In this document: piece after piece, positions 54,396 through 63,925 of the stretch | Position numbering within the stretch: the stretch's first letter is position 1 | Layout: every line of letters begins with the position of its first letter | Origin: Akkermansiaceae bacterium UBA2381 | GTDB lineage: Bacteria; Verrucomicrobiota; Verrucomicrobiia; Verrucomicrobiales; DEV007 | Assembly: GCA_002344215.1 (NCBI GenBank) | Contig: DDSV01000051.1 | Location: 163,562 to 227,561 of the forward strand | DNA length: 64,000 nt | Direction of reading: 5' to 3' | Position numbers and translations under genes: made by a program | The notes under the pieces: generated by a model | Database searches by the model: none | Seen by the model: the letters and a program-made list of their open reading frames with translations, nothing else | What the model was told of the DNA's origin: nothing

Positions 54396-54890
54396 CTAAC
54401 GCTCTGGCTTCCAGGCGGCGATGAGTTGGGGCCCCGCCGCGCGGAGCAGATCGCCGCGAATCTCGAACGCCGCGAACGCGGCTGTCGGAAAGTGGCCGCT
54501 GAAGTCGCGGGCCAACTTCGAACCGTCATGCGCTTGATGAATGAGCGCCGCGGTGAGTTCGCCGAGACCTGGATTGTGGCCGACAACGACGACACAGTCC
54601 GCCTCGGAGGCCGAGAACGCGTCCCATACGCCCTCCGGCGCCGCGTGATAGAGCGCCTCCTCTAAGCGCATCTCCAAGCGAAACCCGCTCAAGCCGGCCT
54701 CGGCTGTCTCGCGCGTGCGCAGCGCGTCGGAGACAAGCGCCAAGCTTGGCCGCAGCCCGGCGTCCTCCATGGCCGCGCCGGCAAGGGCCGCGTCGCGTCG
54801 TCCGCGATCGGTCAGACCCCTCGCCTTGTCGCTTTCGGCTTCGTGGGCGCGGACCGCCTTGGCGTGGCGCATTAGAATGAGCGTTCGCAT
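54396..54890 (-). CDS. sixA: SixA-type histidine phosphatase
   Basis: A 164-residue RHG phosphatase from the ATG at 54890 (MRTLILMRHAKA). The catalytic His lies in LMRHAKA, the second Arg/His pair in SDALRTRETAE and VVGHNPG. In E. coli SixA dephosphorylates His of phosphotransfer proteins. The frame extends 42 bases further upstream but the family begins at MRTLIL. Its target is unknown. Confidence 0.88.
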   Translation of the reverse strand: MRTLILMRHAKAVRAHEAESDKARGLTDRGRRDAALAGAAMEDAGLRPSLALVSDALRTRETAEAGLSGFRLEMRLEEALYHAAPEGVWDAFSASEADCVVVVGHNPGLGELTAALIHQAHDGSKLARDFSGHFPTAAFAAFEIRGDLLRAAGPQLIAAWKPER

Positions 54891-55001
54891 GACTCGGGCG
54901 ACTCTGCCCTGGCCGCCAGAAAGCGCAACCATCGATCCTGAGTCGACTTTGCAGTTTGAACGCCCTCCCCTTAGATCAAGGCGTTTTCACCGGATTCGCC
55001 C

Positions 55002-56588
55002 ATGTCAGAATTGACCACCCTCGCCGCCGCGGCGAAAGCTTGGCCCTTCGAACAAGCCCGTCTCCTCGCCGACAGGCTCAAGGCGAAACCAAAACAAGGA
55101 CCGGTGATCTTCGAGACCGGCTACGGCCCTTCGGGCCTGCCCCACATCGGGACCTTCGGCGAGGTGGTGCGCACCTCAATGGTGCGCCATGCCTTTCGCG
55201 TGCTTACGGACGATGCGATCGCCACCAAGATCATCTGCGTTTCAGACGACATGGACGGCATGCGCAAACTGCCGGACAACGTCCCCAATCACGACATGCT
55301 GCGCGAGCATCTGCAAAAGCCGCTCACCAGCGTCCCCGACCCGTTCGGCACGCATGAGAGCTTCGCGCACCACAACAACGCCCGGCTGTGCGCGTTTCTC
55401 GACAGTTTCGGGTTCGACTACGAATTCAAGTCAGCCACGACGCTTTACACGTCCGGCGCGTTCGACGCGGCCCTGCTCAAGGCGCTCGCCGCGTACGACA
55501 AGATCATGGCGATCATGTTGCCCACGCTTGGCGAAGAGCGGCGGCAAACCTACAGCCCGTTCTTGCCGATATCGCCCAAGACAGGCCGCGTTCTTTACGT
55601 GCCCATGAAGCGCGTCGACGCCGCCGCGGGCACGATCACCTTCGACGATGAAGACGGCGAAGAGATCACTCAGCCGGTGACGGGCGGACGCGCCAAGATG
55701 CAGTGGAAGCCCGATTTCGGAATGCGCTGGGCCGCGCTCGGCGTCGACTTCGAAATGTTCGGCAAGGATCACCTGCCAAATCAGCCGGTTTACGCGCGCA
55801 TTTGCCAAGCGCTGGGCGCTGAGCCGCCGATCAACTACGTGTATGAGCTCTTTCTCGATCAGGACGGGCAAAAGATCTCGAAGACGAAAGGCAATGGCAT
55901 CAGCATCGAGGACTGGCTGAAATACGCCGCGCCCGAGAGCCTTTCGCTCTACAACTTCCAAAAGCCGAAGACGGCCAAAAAGTTGTACTTCGACGTCATC
56001 CCGAAAGCTGTCGACGAGTACCTGGCTCACGTCGAAGCCTACAAAAAACAGAACCTCGCCGAACGCCTGGAAAACCCAGCATGGCACATCCATGACGGCG
56101 AACCGCCGAGCGCACTCACGCCGATCTCGTTCGCGTTGTTGATGAACCTCGTCTCCGCCTCCAACGCGGAGACGAAGCAATTGCTTTGGGCTTTCATCGG
56201 CAAATACGCGCCGGGCGTGACGCCCGAAACGAATCCGTTTCTGGACAAACTGTGCGACTACGCGATCCGCTACTTCGAGGACTTCGTCAAACCGATGAAG
56301 CGCTTCCGCGCGGCGAGCGATAAGGAGCGCGCCGCGTTTGAAGATCTGGCGCGGCGCCTCGACGCTTTGCCCGACGACATCACCGATGGCGAAGCGATCC
56401 AGAACGAAGTTTATGCGGTCGGCAAGGAGCATGACTTCGAACCCCTGCGCGACTGGTTCAAGGCGCTCTATGAGGTTTTGTTCGGGGAAGAGAGCGGCCC
56501 GCGCTTTGGCCAATTCGCCGCCATCTTCGGCGTGCGGCAAACCTCAGCGCTGCTGCGCCAAGGGCTCGCAGGCGATTTCCTGAGATAA
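55002..56588 (+). CDS. lysK: class I lysyl-tRNA synthetase
   Basis: A 528-residue enzyme that charges tRNA-Lys. It is the archaeal-type class I form, found in place of class II LysRS in most Alphaproteobacteria. HIGH-type motif PSGLPHIGTFGE at about residue 45, KMSKS-type KISKTKGNG near 295, plus DDMDGMRKLPDNVPNH. The C-terminal helical anticodon-binding domain is complete. Length is normal. No operon partner is evident. Confidence 0.95.
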   Translation: MSELTTLAAAAKAWPFEQARLLADRLKAKPKQGPVIFETGYGPSGLPHIGTFGEVVRTSMVRHAFRVLTDDAIATKIICVSDDMDGMRKLPDNVPNHDMLREHLQKPLTSVPDPFGTHESFAHHNNARLCAFLDSFGFDYEFKSATTLYTSGAFDAALLKALAAYDKIMAIMLPTLGEERRQTYSPFLPISPKTGRVLYVPMKRVDAAAGTITFDDEDGEEITQPVTGGRAKMQWKPDFGMRWAALGVDFEMFGKDHLPNQPVYARICQALGAEPPINYVYELFLDQDGQKISKTKGNGISIEDWLKYAAPESLSLYNFQKPKTAKKLYFDVIPKAVDEYLAHVEAYKKQNLAERLENPAWHIHDGEPPSALTPISFALLMNLVSASNAETKQLLWAFIGKYAPGVTPETNPFLDKLCDYAIRYFEDFVKPMKRFRAASDKERAAFEDLARRLDALPDDITDGEAIQNEVYAVGKEHDFEPLRDWFKALYEVLFGEESGPRFGQFAAIFGVRQTSALLRQGLAGDFLR

Positions 56589-56655
56589 CCCGGGTTGATC
56601 GGCCTCGGGATCGGTTGTACTCCAGCTCAACGCTCAATCTTGTGTTGCGGCTGAA

Positions 56656-57915
56656 ATGGGTGGGGCCGACGGAGAATCGCGTCAGGGAAACGCGGCCGTG
56701 CAGATTGACGCGGCCGCGCTCGATGTTGCGCGCCTCGGTTTTCACCGTGCATTCCCCGCCCGCTCGGCCAAGCGTCGGCTGCACGTAACGCAGGTTCTTT
56801 GGCTTGGCGCCGTCGTCGCGGGCCTCGCCTGGCTTGGGCGGAGCGACCCGACCCGCGCCCTCGACGTGGTGCACGTTAGCGCCTTCGCCTTGTTCGCGGC
56901 GATGATCCTGGTCCGCTTGCTTGCCGCCGCGCATCTCGCCGCGCCGCTCACGCGACTTGCGACCCCAGGTCTGTGGCCGGTTTATACAATTCTGTGTCCG
57001 CTCTACCGTGAAGCCAACGTCGTGACGGATTTGATATTGGCGCTGGAGCGGCTCGATTATCCGCATGAAGCGCTCGACATCAAACTCCTCGTCGAAGGCG
57101 ATGACGAGGAAACCGTTGCAGCGACTCTCGCCGCGGCGCGCGCGCCGCACATGGAAGTCGTCATTGTGCCCGCGAGCGCGCCGCGCACCAAGCCCAAGGC
57201 GCTCAATGTCGGTTTAGCGCGAGCGCGCGGCGATTATGTCGTCGTCTATGACGCGGAAGATCGCCCGCACCCACAACAGTTGCGCGCCGCTCTGGCGGCG
57301 TTCGAGGATGGCGACGATACACTCGCTTGCGTGCAAGCGCCGCTCGCGATCGACAACGCCGGCGCCTCCTGGCTCGCGCGCCAATACGCGGCCGAGTACG
57401 CGATCCAATTCTTCGCGGTGCTGCCATTCTTGGCGCGTCACCGTTTGCCGTTGCCGCTTGGCGGCACAAGCAACCACTTCCGCACGCAAAAACTGCGGGA
57501 AGCTGGCGGCTGGGACCCCTATAACGTCACCGAGGACGCCGATATTGGCTACCGCCTCGCGCGCAATCGCCAACAGATCGGCGTGATCGCGCCTCCGACA
57601 TGGGAAGAAGCGCCTGTCGGTCTTGGAGCTTGGCTCAACCAACGCTCGCGTTGGATCAAAGGGCACCTGCAAACGTGGCTGGTGCTCATGCGCAACCCCT
57701 TTCGCACCATCCACGAGATGGGCCTCACGGGGTTTCTCGCCATGCAGCTGATGCTGGGCGGCGGCCTTCTCGCCGCGGCGGTTCACGGGCCGCTTGCGTT
57801 CGTGGTTCTGATCGCAGCGCTGACGCCGTTCGACCTGCTGGCGCCCGCGGACTTCACCCTCGCCCTTTTCGGCTATTCGTCGCGGTGTTCGCCGCGCTCA
57901 CCGCGAGCGCATTGA
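56656..57915 (+). CDS. family 2 glycosyltransferase, frameshifted near its end
   Basis: A 419-residue frame of a membrane glycosyltransferase like those of cellulose, chitin or exopolysaccharide synthesis. Residues about 45-95 hold two membrane helices. Catalytic motifs: LVEGDDEET, VVYDAEDRPHP (DxD), VTEDADIGYRL (TED) and NQRSRWIKGH (Q-x-x-RW). The frame then leaves the natural path at about 57875 and ends in SSRCSPRSPRAH. The expected C-terminal helices continue in another frame to 58133. All catalytic residues precede the break. Confidence 0.85.
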   Translation: MGGADGESRQGNAAVQIDAAALDVARLGFHRAFPARSAKRRLHVTQVLWLGAVVAGLAWLGRSDPTRALDVVHVSAFALFAAMILVRLLAAAHLAAPLTRLATPGLWPVYTILCPLYREANVVTDLILALERLDYPHEALDIKLLVEGDDEETVAATLAAARAPHMEVVIVPASAPRTKPKALNVGLARARGDYVVVYDAEDRPHPQQLRAALAAFEDGDDTLACVQAPLAIDNAGASWLARQYAAEYAIQFFAVLPFLARHRLPLPLGGTSNHFRTQKLREAGGWDPYNVTEDADIGYRLARNRQQIGVIAPPTWEEAPVGLGAWLNQRSRWIKGHLQTWLVLMRNPFRTIHEMGLTGFLAMQLMLGGGLLAAAVHGPLAFVVLIAALTPFDLLAPADFTLALFGYSSRCSPRSPRAH

Positions 57916-58133
57916 GCCGAACCTGGAGCCACGCTTGGGCGGCTCTGACCATGCCCCTCTACTGGCCGCTCGCGACGCTGGCGGCGGCCAAGGCGGCGTT
58001 TGAGTTGATCTTTCGCCCCTTCTGGTGGTCGAAAACCAGCCATGGCGTTTCGGATCGACCGCCGATTTTTGACCCAGCGCCCGCGAAACGCCATGTTTCG
58101 ACAGCACAGATCGCGGCGCGAGGACGCGCCTGA
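57860..58133 (+). pseudogene. out-of-frame C-terminal end of the GT2 glycosyltransferase
   Basis: Reads VAVFAALTASALSRTW, then ALTMPLYWPLATLAAAKAA and FELIFRPFWWSKTSHG, the usual membrane and tail region of this glycosyltransferase family (compare ...RPFxWxKTxHG). Restoring one missing base near 57871-57885 (ggctattcgtcgcgg) joins it to the upstream frame. Either a real 1-base deletion or a sequence error. Confidence 0.75.
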
Positions 58134-58148
58134 ACCGGGGAATCAGTC

Positions 58149-58853
58149 ATGCGCTATCTGCTGAGCGGCCTAGCGGCCGTCTTTGTTTCTTTCTTTGCAT
58201 TTGCATCGCCCGCGAACGCGGAATCCATCGAGTGCCCGCTTTCGCAAGCGCGCCGCACCATTACCAATGACCTGCCTTCCGGCTGGTGGACCACGCCCAT
58301 CGTGAACAACCTCACCGAAACGCGGGTGCAGGACATTGGCGGCTCGCCCGCGCTGATGTGCGTTTATGGGCCATCGGGCTCGGTGCAACGCGAAGCGCCC
58401 GCGAACCACGATTGCACCGCGCGCACTGGCGGTTTCGAATGCACGCCGCGCATTCGACTTGTGCCGCTGCCGATGCCACTGCCCATACCCCACCCCGCGC
58501 CATCTACCTATCGAACGGCGTTGCTCTCGGTGGCGCAAACCTATGTATTCGACCTCGACGCCGGCTCCGTAGGCGCGGAAGGCGATATCTGGTTTGAAGC
58601 GCAAACGGCGACGGCGCTGTTTCTCACCCCGCGCGGCGGCGCGCAAATGGCGGTCGGAGATCGCTCCAACCGCGGCTATGGAGGCTGTTCAACGGCGTCG
58701 TACTCGACAGCGCGCGTGGCGCTGAGCGCAGTGCCCGTCGGCTCCTACGTTTGCGTTCGCACGCGCGGCGGGCGCGTGAGCCAATTCCGGATGAACGCGA
58801 TCTCCAGCGGTTCGCCAAAGACGCTGACGATCGGCTTCACAACCTGGAACTAA
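58149..58853 (+). CDS. hypothetical exported protein
   Basis: A 234-residue protein with a signal peptide (ending SPANAE at about residue 25). Several Cys (IECPLS, MCVYG, HDCTA, FECTP, GGCST, YVCVR) could form disulfides. The middle has a Pro/Leu segment VPLPMPLPIPHPAP. The C-terminal half resembles a beta-sandwich. No family is recognised. It follows the glycosyltransferase on the same strand. Confidence 0.65.
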   Translation: MRYLLSGLAAVFVSFFAFASPANAESIECPLSQARRTITNDLPSGWWTTPIVNNLTETRVQDIGGSPALMCVYGPSGSVQREAPANHDCTARTGGFECTPRIRLVPLPMPLPIPHPAPSTYRTALLSVAQTYVFDLDAGSVGAEGDIWFEAQTATALFLTPRGGAQMAVGDRSNRGYGGCSTASYSTARVALSAVPVGSYVCVRTRGGRVSQFRMNAISSGSPKTLTIGFTTWN

Positions 58854-58858
58854 GCGCG

Positions 58859-59875
58859 TCATCGAAGCGATGCGAGCAGTTCTCGCATCGCTTCGATATC
58901 CTCCCGCGCCTGACTCCACGACACCACGAGCCGCGCCTCGCCAGAACCCTCGGCGCCCCAATCGTAGAACTCAGCGCCCGCCGCCCGCAGCGCCTCCAAT
59001 GCCGCGGCGCCCGGCTTGATAAAGACTTGATTGCTCTCAACCGGAACCGACACATGCGCGGCCGCGGCTTCGCCCAGTTGACGCGCCATCGCGTTTGCAT
59101 GCGCGGCCAAACGCAACCACAAGCCGTCCTCAATGTAAGCGAGCAATTGCGCGGCGGGATAGCGCCCCTTGCAAAAGAGATGTCCGCCCCGCTTGCGCAG
59201 CCGCGCGATCGATTCCGCCAGCGCGGCATCGAAACACACGACCGCCTCCGCGGCCATCGCGCCATTCTTTGTCGCGCCAAACGACAACACCTCGACGCCT
59301 GCTTTCCATGTCACATCCGCGGGCGCGCATCCCAGCGCGGCGACGGCGTTGGCGAAGCGGGCGCCATCCATGTGGAGGCGCAGTCCGGCCGTTTTGCAGA
59401 CATCGCCGAGCGCCGCGACTTCCTCGGGCGAATAGACCGCGCCGCGTTCCGTCGCTTGCGAAATTGACGCCACGGCCGGCGTCACCGAGTGAATTCCCCG
59501 CGCGTTGCGGGCGACGGCTTCTCGTAGCGCCGCCGGCGCCAGCTTGGCTTTCTCGCCGTCGGCTAACACCAATTTCGCGCCGCCAGCGTAGAACTCAGGC
59601 GCGCCGCACTCGTCGCATTCAATGTGCGCTTCGCGATGACAGATCACCGCCCCCCATGGCGGCGTCATGCTGGCGAGGGAGATCGCGTTGGCCGCCGTGC
59701 CGCTGGCGACAGTGAACACGCGCACATCGGTTTCAAACAAATCGCTGAACGCGTTATCAAGACGCTGAGACCATGCGTCCGCGCCATAGGCAGCAGCCGT
59801 TTCATGGTTTACCGCCGTTAAGGCCGCCATGATCTCTTCCGCGACCGGCGCCGTGTTGTCGGACCTGAAATTCAT
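58859..59875 (-). CDS. threonine aldolase / beta-eliminating lyase family, PLP-dependent
   Basis: A 338-residue PLP enzyme that probably cleaves L-threonine or allo-threonine to glycine and acetaldehyde. Start at ATG 59875 (MNFRSDNTAPVAEEIM). PLP Lys in LSFGATKNGAM, cofactor-contacting SGTAANAISL, HMDGARFANA. The open frame extends 180 bases further upstream across the divergent promoter and is not native. Length matches the family. It is convergent with the exported protein. Confidence 0.9.
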   Translation of the reverse strand: MNFRSDNTAPVAEEIMAALTAVNHETAAAYGADAWSQRLDNAFSDLFETDVRVFTVASGTAANAISLASMTPPWGAVICHREAHIECDECGAPEFYAGGAKLVLADGEKAKLAPAALREAVARNARGIHSVTPAVASISQATERGAVYSPEEVAALGDVCKTAGLRLHMDGARFANAVAALGCAPADVTWKAGVEVLSFGATKNGAMAAEAVVCFDAALAESIARLRKRGGHLFCKGRYPAAQLLAYIEDGLWLRLAAHANAMARQLGEAAAAHVSVPVESNQVFIKPGAAALEALRAAGAEFYDWGAEGSGEARLVVSWSQAREDIEAMRELLASLR

Positions 59876-60039
59876 ACCTTGATCATCCTTGTCGCGCGCG
59901 CCAGCGTCCAAATGCTGCGAATTCGCCCAATCATCCGCACTTTCGCGGCGCGCGCGAACGCTTGCTTTACGCTGTGCCGTTAGCCTTAGCGTGAAATTAG
60001 CCATTGGGGCGCGCGGTGCAACACTTAGTAAACCGTACG

Positions 60040-62361
60040 ATGCTCGATCGCGCATGCGCGACGGTGTTTACGGGCCGTCATGCACCGGCTTTCGTGAACT
60101 CGCTGATCTTCGCGACCCTGGCCTCGGTCTGCGGACTCGGCATCGCCGTGATGTGGCTTGGCGTTGTCTTGATCGTTGGCGAAGGGCGCAAACTGCTTTT
60201 GCCGCGCGTTCGCGCGATGCATGGGGCGCATGCTTTCGTCGGCGAACTGGCGCTTGACACCACTAAGTCGACATCGCTTGCGCTGGCGCCCGCCCTTGCC
60301 TGGCAGAGCAACGCCGAACTCGCGCCCGCGATCGCTTTTCTCCTTCTCTCGCTTCTCGCCTATGACGCGGCGAGCACGGCGACGCGCGGGCGCGCCTACG
60401 CCGTGCTCGCGCACACGCCGCTTCTAGCGCTGGCGTTGCGTTTTGTCGCCGACGCCGGGGCCTTTGGAGGAATTGCCCCCGCGATCATGGGCGCCGCGTG
60501 CATTAGCTTTATTGCAGCGCATGCGCTCTTCGACCGCTATGCCGTGTCAAGAGCGCGTACGCAGCACGCCGAAGCCGTGCGCCAGGCCAATATGGCGCGC
60601 GCAAACGCAGCGACGTGGGCGATCGATTATCGTGGCGGCGTCCTTCATGGCGCGAAGGCTTTATCCGACGTGATCGGTCGCTCAGTCACCTACCGCGAGG
60701 TCGTGGACCGGGCCTGCTTCGCCCCCGCTGCGGAGCAAGACCTTGTCCTGGATGCTTTCAAGCCAAGGCAAGGCGCATCACGACGCATTTCGCTGGAACA
60801 CAATGTCGTGCGCGGGGACGGGACGCTTCTCCGCGTCGCGCACGAGGGCTTCCTGCACACGACGCCAAGCGGCGCGCCGGACAGATTTGTCTGCACGACA
60901 CAGGTCGGCGCGGCGGCGAACGACGACTCCGCCTCTGGACTTGAGACCGCCATCCGCCAGGTGGAGGCAACGCGCGCGGCGCAAAACGCGGCGCTGACCG
61001 TGTTGAACAACGAACTCGGCGCCGCGCTATGCGATACGCCGCGTCCCGATCCGACGCCGAGACGCGACCTCTCCCCTGCTGCGCGCGCCGCGTATCTCGG
61101 GGAATTGCTGCGCGACATCGAGGAGAGACGCCGCGCGGTCTTTGGCGCGATCAACGGCATCGTGCGCGCCCGCCATGAGGCGGAAGCCGCCAACATCGCG
61201 AAGTCGCAATTCCTCGCCAACATGAGCCACGAGCTGCGCACCCCCCTCAATGCGATCATCGGTTACGCCGAGATGTTGCACGAGGACGCCGAGGACGCTG
61301 GCGATGCGGCGATGGCGCAGGACCTTGAACGCATTCTTTCCGCCGGCAGACATCTCCTTGCCCTGCTCAACGAGGTGCTCGATCTGTCAAAGATCGAGGC
61401 GGGGCGGATGGATGTAACGGCGTCGCGCTTCGACGTCGCAGACACGCTCGAACACCTTGTGGCGACGACGCGGCCGCTCGCTGAGCGGCAGAACAATGCG
61501 CTCACGCTGATGATGCGCGATCAGCGCACCATGGCCAACACGGACGCCACGAAGGTGCAGCAGTGCGTGGCGAATTTTCTGTCAAACGCGTGCAAGTTCA
61601 CCCAAGACGGTCAGATCACGATTGAGTTCGACCGCAAACTGGGTGACGGCGGTGACGATCTCGTCATCACCGTGCGTGATACCGGCATTGGCATGTCGAA
61701 CGAGCAAATGGGCCGCCTGTTCCAACCGTTCGTGCAAGCGGACGCCACCATCGCGCGGCGCTTTGGCGGCACCGGCCTCGGCCTCACCATAACCAAGCGT
61801 CTGGCGCAGATGTTGGGCGGCGACGTGACCGTCGAAAGCGCATTGGACCGCGGCGCCTCATTCACGCTTCGCATGCCGGCGGATTATCAAGCTCACGTGA
61901 TCGGCGAGGCGGCCGCCGCTGTCGACGCGGTGCAAGGCGCCGCAGAAGCGCCGCTGGTCGTTGTTATCGAAGACGACCCGGCCGCGCGCGAACTGGCGGC
62001 GCGCGCGCTGACACGCGCCGGCTTCGCCGTGCAAGGCGTGGGCGCGGGCGAAGCGGGGCTGGCGTTGGTGCGCGAGAAAGCGCCGGCGCTGGTGTTGCTC
62101 GACATCTTCCTGCCCGATCGCTCCGGCTGGCGCGTGCTGCAAAGTCTGAAACACGATCCGCGAACCCAGGACATTCCGGTCGTTGTGCTGTCGGTGAACG
62201 AGGATCGCGCCCATGCGCTCTCGCTTGGCGCCGCCGAGCACATCGTCAAACCCGCTGAGCGCGACATGCTGGCGGCGACAGTGATGCGCCTTGCACGCAA
62301 ACGCACGAGCGTCGCCACGCCCGCACGCGTGACGCCACTGCCGCTCAAGAGCGCCGGCTAG
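60040..62361 (+). CDS. hybrid sensor histidine kinase with receiver domain
   Basis: A 773-residue membrane sensor from the ATG at 60040 (MLDRACATVFTG); an earlier TTG at 60004 would add 12 residues. About five or six membrane helices occupy residues 20-180, then a PAS-like segment and coiled coil. Kinase motifs: phospho-acceptor His in SHELRTPLNAI, N box NACKFT, G1 DTGIGM, G2 GGTGLGLTI. A C-terminal receiver domain has the phospho-acceptor Asp in LVLLDIFLPDRSGW. All sites are complete. The signal and the downstream regulator are unknown. Confidence 0.92.
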   Translation: MLDRACATVFTGRHAPAFVNSLIFATLASVCGLGIAVMWLGVVLIVGEGRKLLLPRVRAMHGAHAFVGELALDTTKSTSLALAPALAWQSNAELAPAIAFLLLSLLAYDAASTATRGRAYAVLAHTPLLALALRFVADAGAFGGIAPAIMGAACISFIAAHALFDRYAVSRARTQHAEAVRQANMARANAATWAIDYRGGVLHGAKALSDVIGRSVTYREVVDRACFAPAAEQDLVLDAFKPRQGASRRISLEHNVVRGDGTLLRVAHEGFLHTTPSGAPDRFVCTTQVGAAANDDSASGLETAIRQVEATRAAQNAALTVLNNELGAALCDTPRPDPTPRRDLSPAARAAYLGELLRDIEERRRAVFGAINGIVRARHEAEAANIAKSQFLANMSHELRTPLNAIIGYAEMLHEDAEDAGDAAMAQDLERILSAGRHLLALLNEVLDLSKIEAGRMDVTASRFDVADTLEHLVATTRPLAERQNNALTLMMRDQRTMANTDATKVQQCVANFLSNACKFTQDGQITIEFDRKLGDGGDDLVITVRDTGIGMSNEQMGRLFQPFVQADATIARRFGGTGLGLTITKRLAQMLGGDVTVESALDRGASFTLRMPADYQAHVIGEAAAAVDAVQGAAEAPLVVVIEDDPAARELAARALTRAGFAVQGVGAGEAGLALVREKAPALVLLDIFLPDRSGWRVLQSLKHDPRTQDIPVVVLSVNEDRAHALSLGAAEHIVKPAERDMLAATVMRLARKRTSVATPARVTPLPLKSAG

Positions 62362-62362
62362 T

Positions 62363-63787
62363 TCAGCGACGAGCGTGCGCGGCAAGGACGTGGACGACCA
62401 CTTCTGTCACCCGCTTGCCCGTCGGGATGTGAAGGAACTCGTTCGGCCCGTGCGCGTTCGATTGCGGGCCTAGCACGCCGGTGACGACGAATTGTGCGTC
62501 GGGAAATTTCTCGCCAAGCATGCCCATGAACGGAATCGATCCGCCCTCGCCCATCATCGCCATCGGATGGCCGAAACACGCCGCCGAAGCCTCGGAAAGC
62601 GCGATTTCCAGCCATGGCGCGGTTGCCGGCGCGTTCCAGCCCGACCCGTGCTTCTCGGCTTCATAGGTCACGCGCGCGCCGTAAGGCGGGTCCGCCTCCA
62701 ACACCTCCTTAAGACGCGCGCTCGCGCGCTTGCCATCAAGCGTCGGCGGCACGCGCATGGAGAGCTTCGCCTCGCTGAACGGCCGCAACACATTGCCCGC
62801 GTCGCGCGGCGCCGGCGCGCCGGCCAGACCGGTGACGGACAAAGCCGGGCGCCAAGTCCGATTCAGAATAAGTTCGGAGAGTTCCTGACGCGCCGGGCGC
62901 ATGCCGGCGACAAAAGGAAATTTCGCGAACACCTGCTCGCCAAGCGCCGCCGCCGCGACTTCCGCTTGCGCCAAGCGATCCGCGGGGATGGGCGCATGCA
63001 AGGCGTCGATCCTCACGTCGCCCGTCTCGATATCCTCAACGCGCGCCAGCAATTGGCGCAGAATGCGGAAACTCGACGGCACGACACCTGAAGCGTCGCC
63101 GGAATGGACGCCCTCCTCCAAAACGTCCACGCGAAGCGTTCCGCCAACAAGACCGCGAAGCGACGTGGTCAACCACAGGCGCTCATAGTCGCCGCATCCG
63201 CTGTCGAGGCACACGACGAGCGAAACCGCGCCAATGCGATCGGCAAGCGCATCCATATAGTGCGGCAGATCCGGCGAACCCGACTCCTCCGACGCCTCGA
63301 TAACGATCACCGCGCGCGCATGCGGCGCGTTCTGCCGCTTCAGCGCCAGCAGAGCCGTGAGCGCGCCAAACATGGCGTAGCCATCGTCGGCGCCGCCACG
63401 GCCATAGAGTTTGTCGCCCTCCAAAACCGGAATCCAGGGCCCCTTGCCCTCGCTCCACCCCGTCATCTCGGGCTGTTTGTCGAGGTGACCGTAAAGCAGC
63501 ACCGTGTCGCTGCTCTTGGCGCCTGGCACATCGATAAAGATCAATGGCGTGCGCCCGGGCAAGCGCTCCACACTCAGCGTCGCGCCCGGCAACTGCGCGA
63601 TCTTGGCGCGCGCCCACGCCGCGAACAGGTTCACGGCCTGGTCCATGTGCCCCAGCGTCGCCCAGTTTGGCTCAAACGATGGCGATTTGTTGGGAATACG
63701 AATGTATTCGATCAACGTCGGCACGATCTCATCGCGCCAGATTTCATCCACGAACGCGCGCAATGGCGCCTGGGCGACTTCCGTCAT
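62363..63787 (-). CDS. M20 family metallopeptidase
   Basis: A 474-residue zinc dipeptidase/carboxypeptidase-like enzyme. Metal ligands: LLYGHLDKQP, RGGADDGYA, EASEESGS (catalytic Glu pair), LDSG and the C-terminal HGPNEFLH. The lid domain is in the expected position (about residues 210-370). It resembles CNDP-type M20 peptidases that hydrolyse dipeptides in the cytoplasm. No signal peptide. Its stop is one base after that of the histidine kinase; the two genes converge. Confidence 0.92.
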   Translation of the reverse strand: MTEVAQAPLRAFVDEIWRDEIVPTLIEYIRIPNKSPSFEPNWATLGHMDQAVNLFAAWARAKIAQLPGATLSVERLPGRTPLIFIDVPGAKSSDTVLLYGHLDKQPEMTGWSEGKGPWIPVLEGDKLYGRGGADDGYAMFGALTALLALKRQNAPHARAVIVIEASEESGSPDLPHYMDALADRIGAVSLVVCLDSGCGDYERLWLTTSLRGLVGGTLRVDVLEEGVHSGDASGVVPSSFRILRQLLARVEDIETGDVRIDALHAPIPADRLAQAEVAAAALGEQVFAKFPFVAGMRPARQELSELILNRTWRPALSVTGLAGAPAPRDAGNVLRPFSEAKLSMRVPPTLDGKRASARLKEVLEADPPYGARVTYEAEKHGSGWNAPATAPWLEIALSEASAACFGHPMAMMGEGGSIPFMGMLGEKFPDAQFVVTGVLGPQSNAHGPNEFLHIPTGKRVTEVVVHVLAAHARR

Positions 63788-63925
63788 GATCTTCCTCGAA
63801 CAGCCGGCATGCTCCCGCGCGGCGCGTCAAGCCGTCGCGCCTTACTACGCCCCCGCTCCGAGGTTTGTCGAGTTTCGGGCCCCTGGCGCTCGCGACGAAA
63901 ATCTCGTACCCCTGACCCCGCTCAA

